Origin: Isochrysis galbana
Lineage: Eukaryota > Haptophyta > Isochrysidales > Isochrysidaceae
Length of the DNA stretch: 64,000 bases
Reading direction: 5' to 3'
NCBI GenBank assembly: GCA_018136815.1
Contig: CM030940.1
Span: 1,128,113-1,192,112, forward strand
The notes beneath the pieces were generated by a model. It was not told the DNA's origin. It saw nothing but the letters and a program-made list of their open reading frames with translations, and did no database searches. Each line of letters begins with the position of its first letter. The first letter of the stretch is position 1. Position numbers and translations under genes: made by a program. Of the stretch, positions 63,801 to 64,000 are shown one piece after another.

Positions 63801-64000
63801 CTCTAGGTGCCTTAAGCAAGAAGGCATCAAATTGCACCATCACTGGAACACGAGCTACAGTGCGCGCCGCTGATGTGGTTGCTCAAACTGGCTGAATTCG
63901 TTCTTTGCTGGCGTCCAACGAACTACTCTAGGTCCAATGAGGTGGTGGCATGGTGCGCTTCTTGAATCGAGAGTAGCTTAAGCGTCCTGCTCTCGTCCCA

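Overview
This window is nuclear DNA from a GC-rich unicellular eukaryote. Nine protein genes are recognisable. Several contain short GT-AG introns (about 90-230 nt) that restore family-conserved reading frames exactly. Gene content is eukaryotic: SLC4 transporter, CLP1, PP4R3/SMEK, PITH, VPS9, BTB-BACK and ankyrin-ADP-ribosyltransferase. A marine microalga such as a haptophyte is my best guess from a B12-dependent methionine synthase, a probable selenoprotein and the ankyrin-ART architecture. That assignment is inference, not proof.

Layout. 1-5.6 kb: an omega-type glutathione transferase (1922-2719, minus) with an in-frame TGA at the catalytic Cys position, flanked by short retroelement copies. 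5.6-12 kb: repeats, then metH (minus). 12-16.9 kb: G-tracts and a 3'-truncated LINE carrying ORF1 and an endonuclease domain. 17-19.3 kb: an SLC4 anion transporter. 19.3-27 kb: repeats, a PITH-domain gene, a LINE ORF2 tail, a leucine-rich-repeat remnant and a hAT transposase remnant. 27-32.3 kb: CLP1 and PP4R3 transcribed divergently from a 0.73-kb G-rich spacer. 32.3-36.6 kb: an unknown two-exon gene candidate, two adjacent 19-bp minisatellites and repeats. 36.6-38.3 kb: a VPS9 protein. 40.9-42.2 kb: a non-autonomous LINE copy with a target-site duplication. 43.1-44.9 kb: a BTB-BACK gene. 45.9-46.7 kb: an 868-bp insertion with an 18-bp target-site duplication. 47.8-57 kb: a Ty3/gypsy-like gag-pol element. 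59.3-63.4 kb: an ankyrin/ADP-ribosyltransferase gene.

The host genes are housekeeping or signalling genes with no operon-like relationship. The most unusual content is: (i) the putative selenocysteine GST; (ii) a retrotransposon whose pol carries a phage-type DNA methyltransferase-like domain upstream of the protease and lies in the same frame as gag behind a single TAG; and (iii) a family of non-LTR elements that begin with a small hairpin followed by a short 5' ORF start, spread mainly as internally deleted copies keeping both ends.
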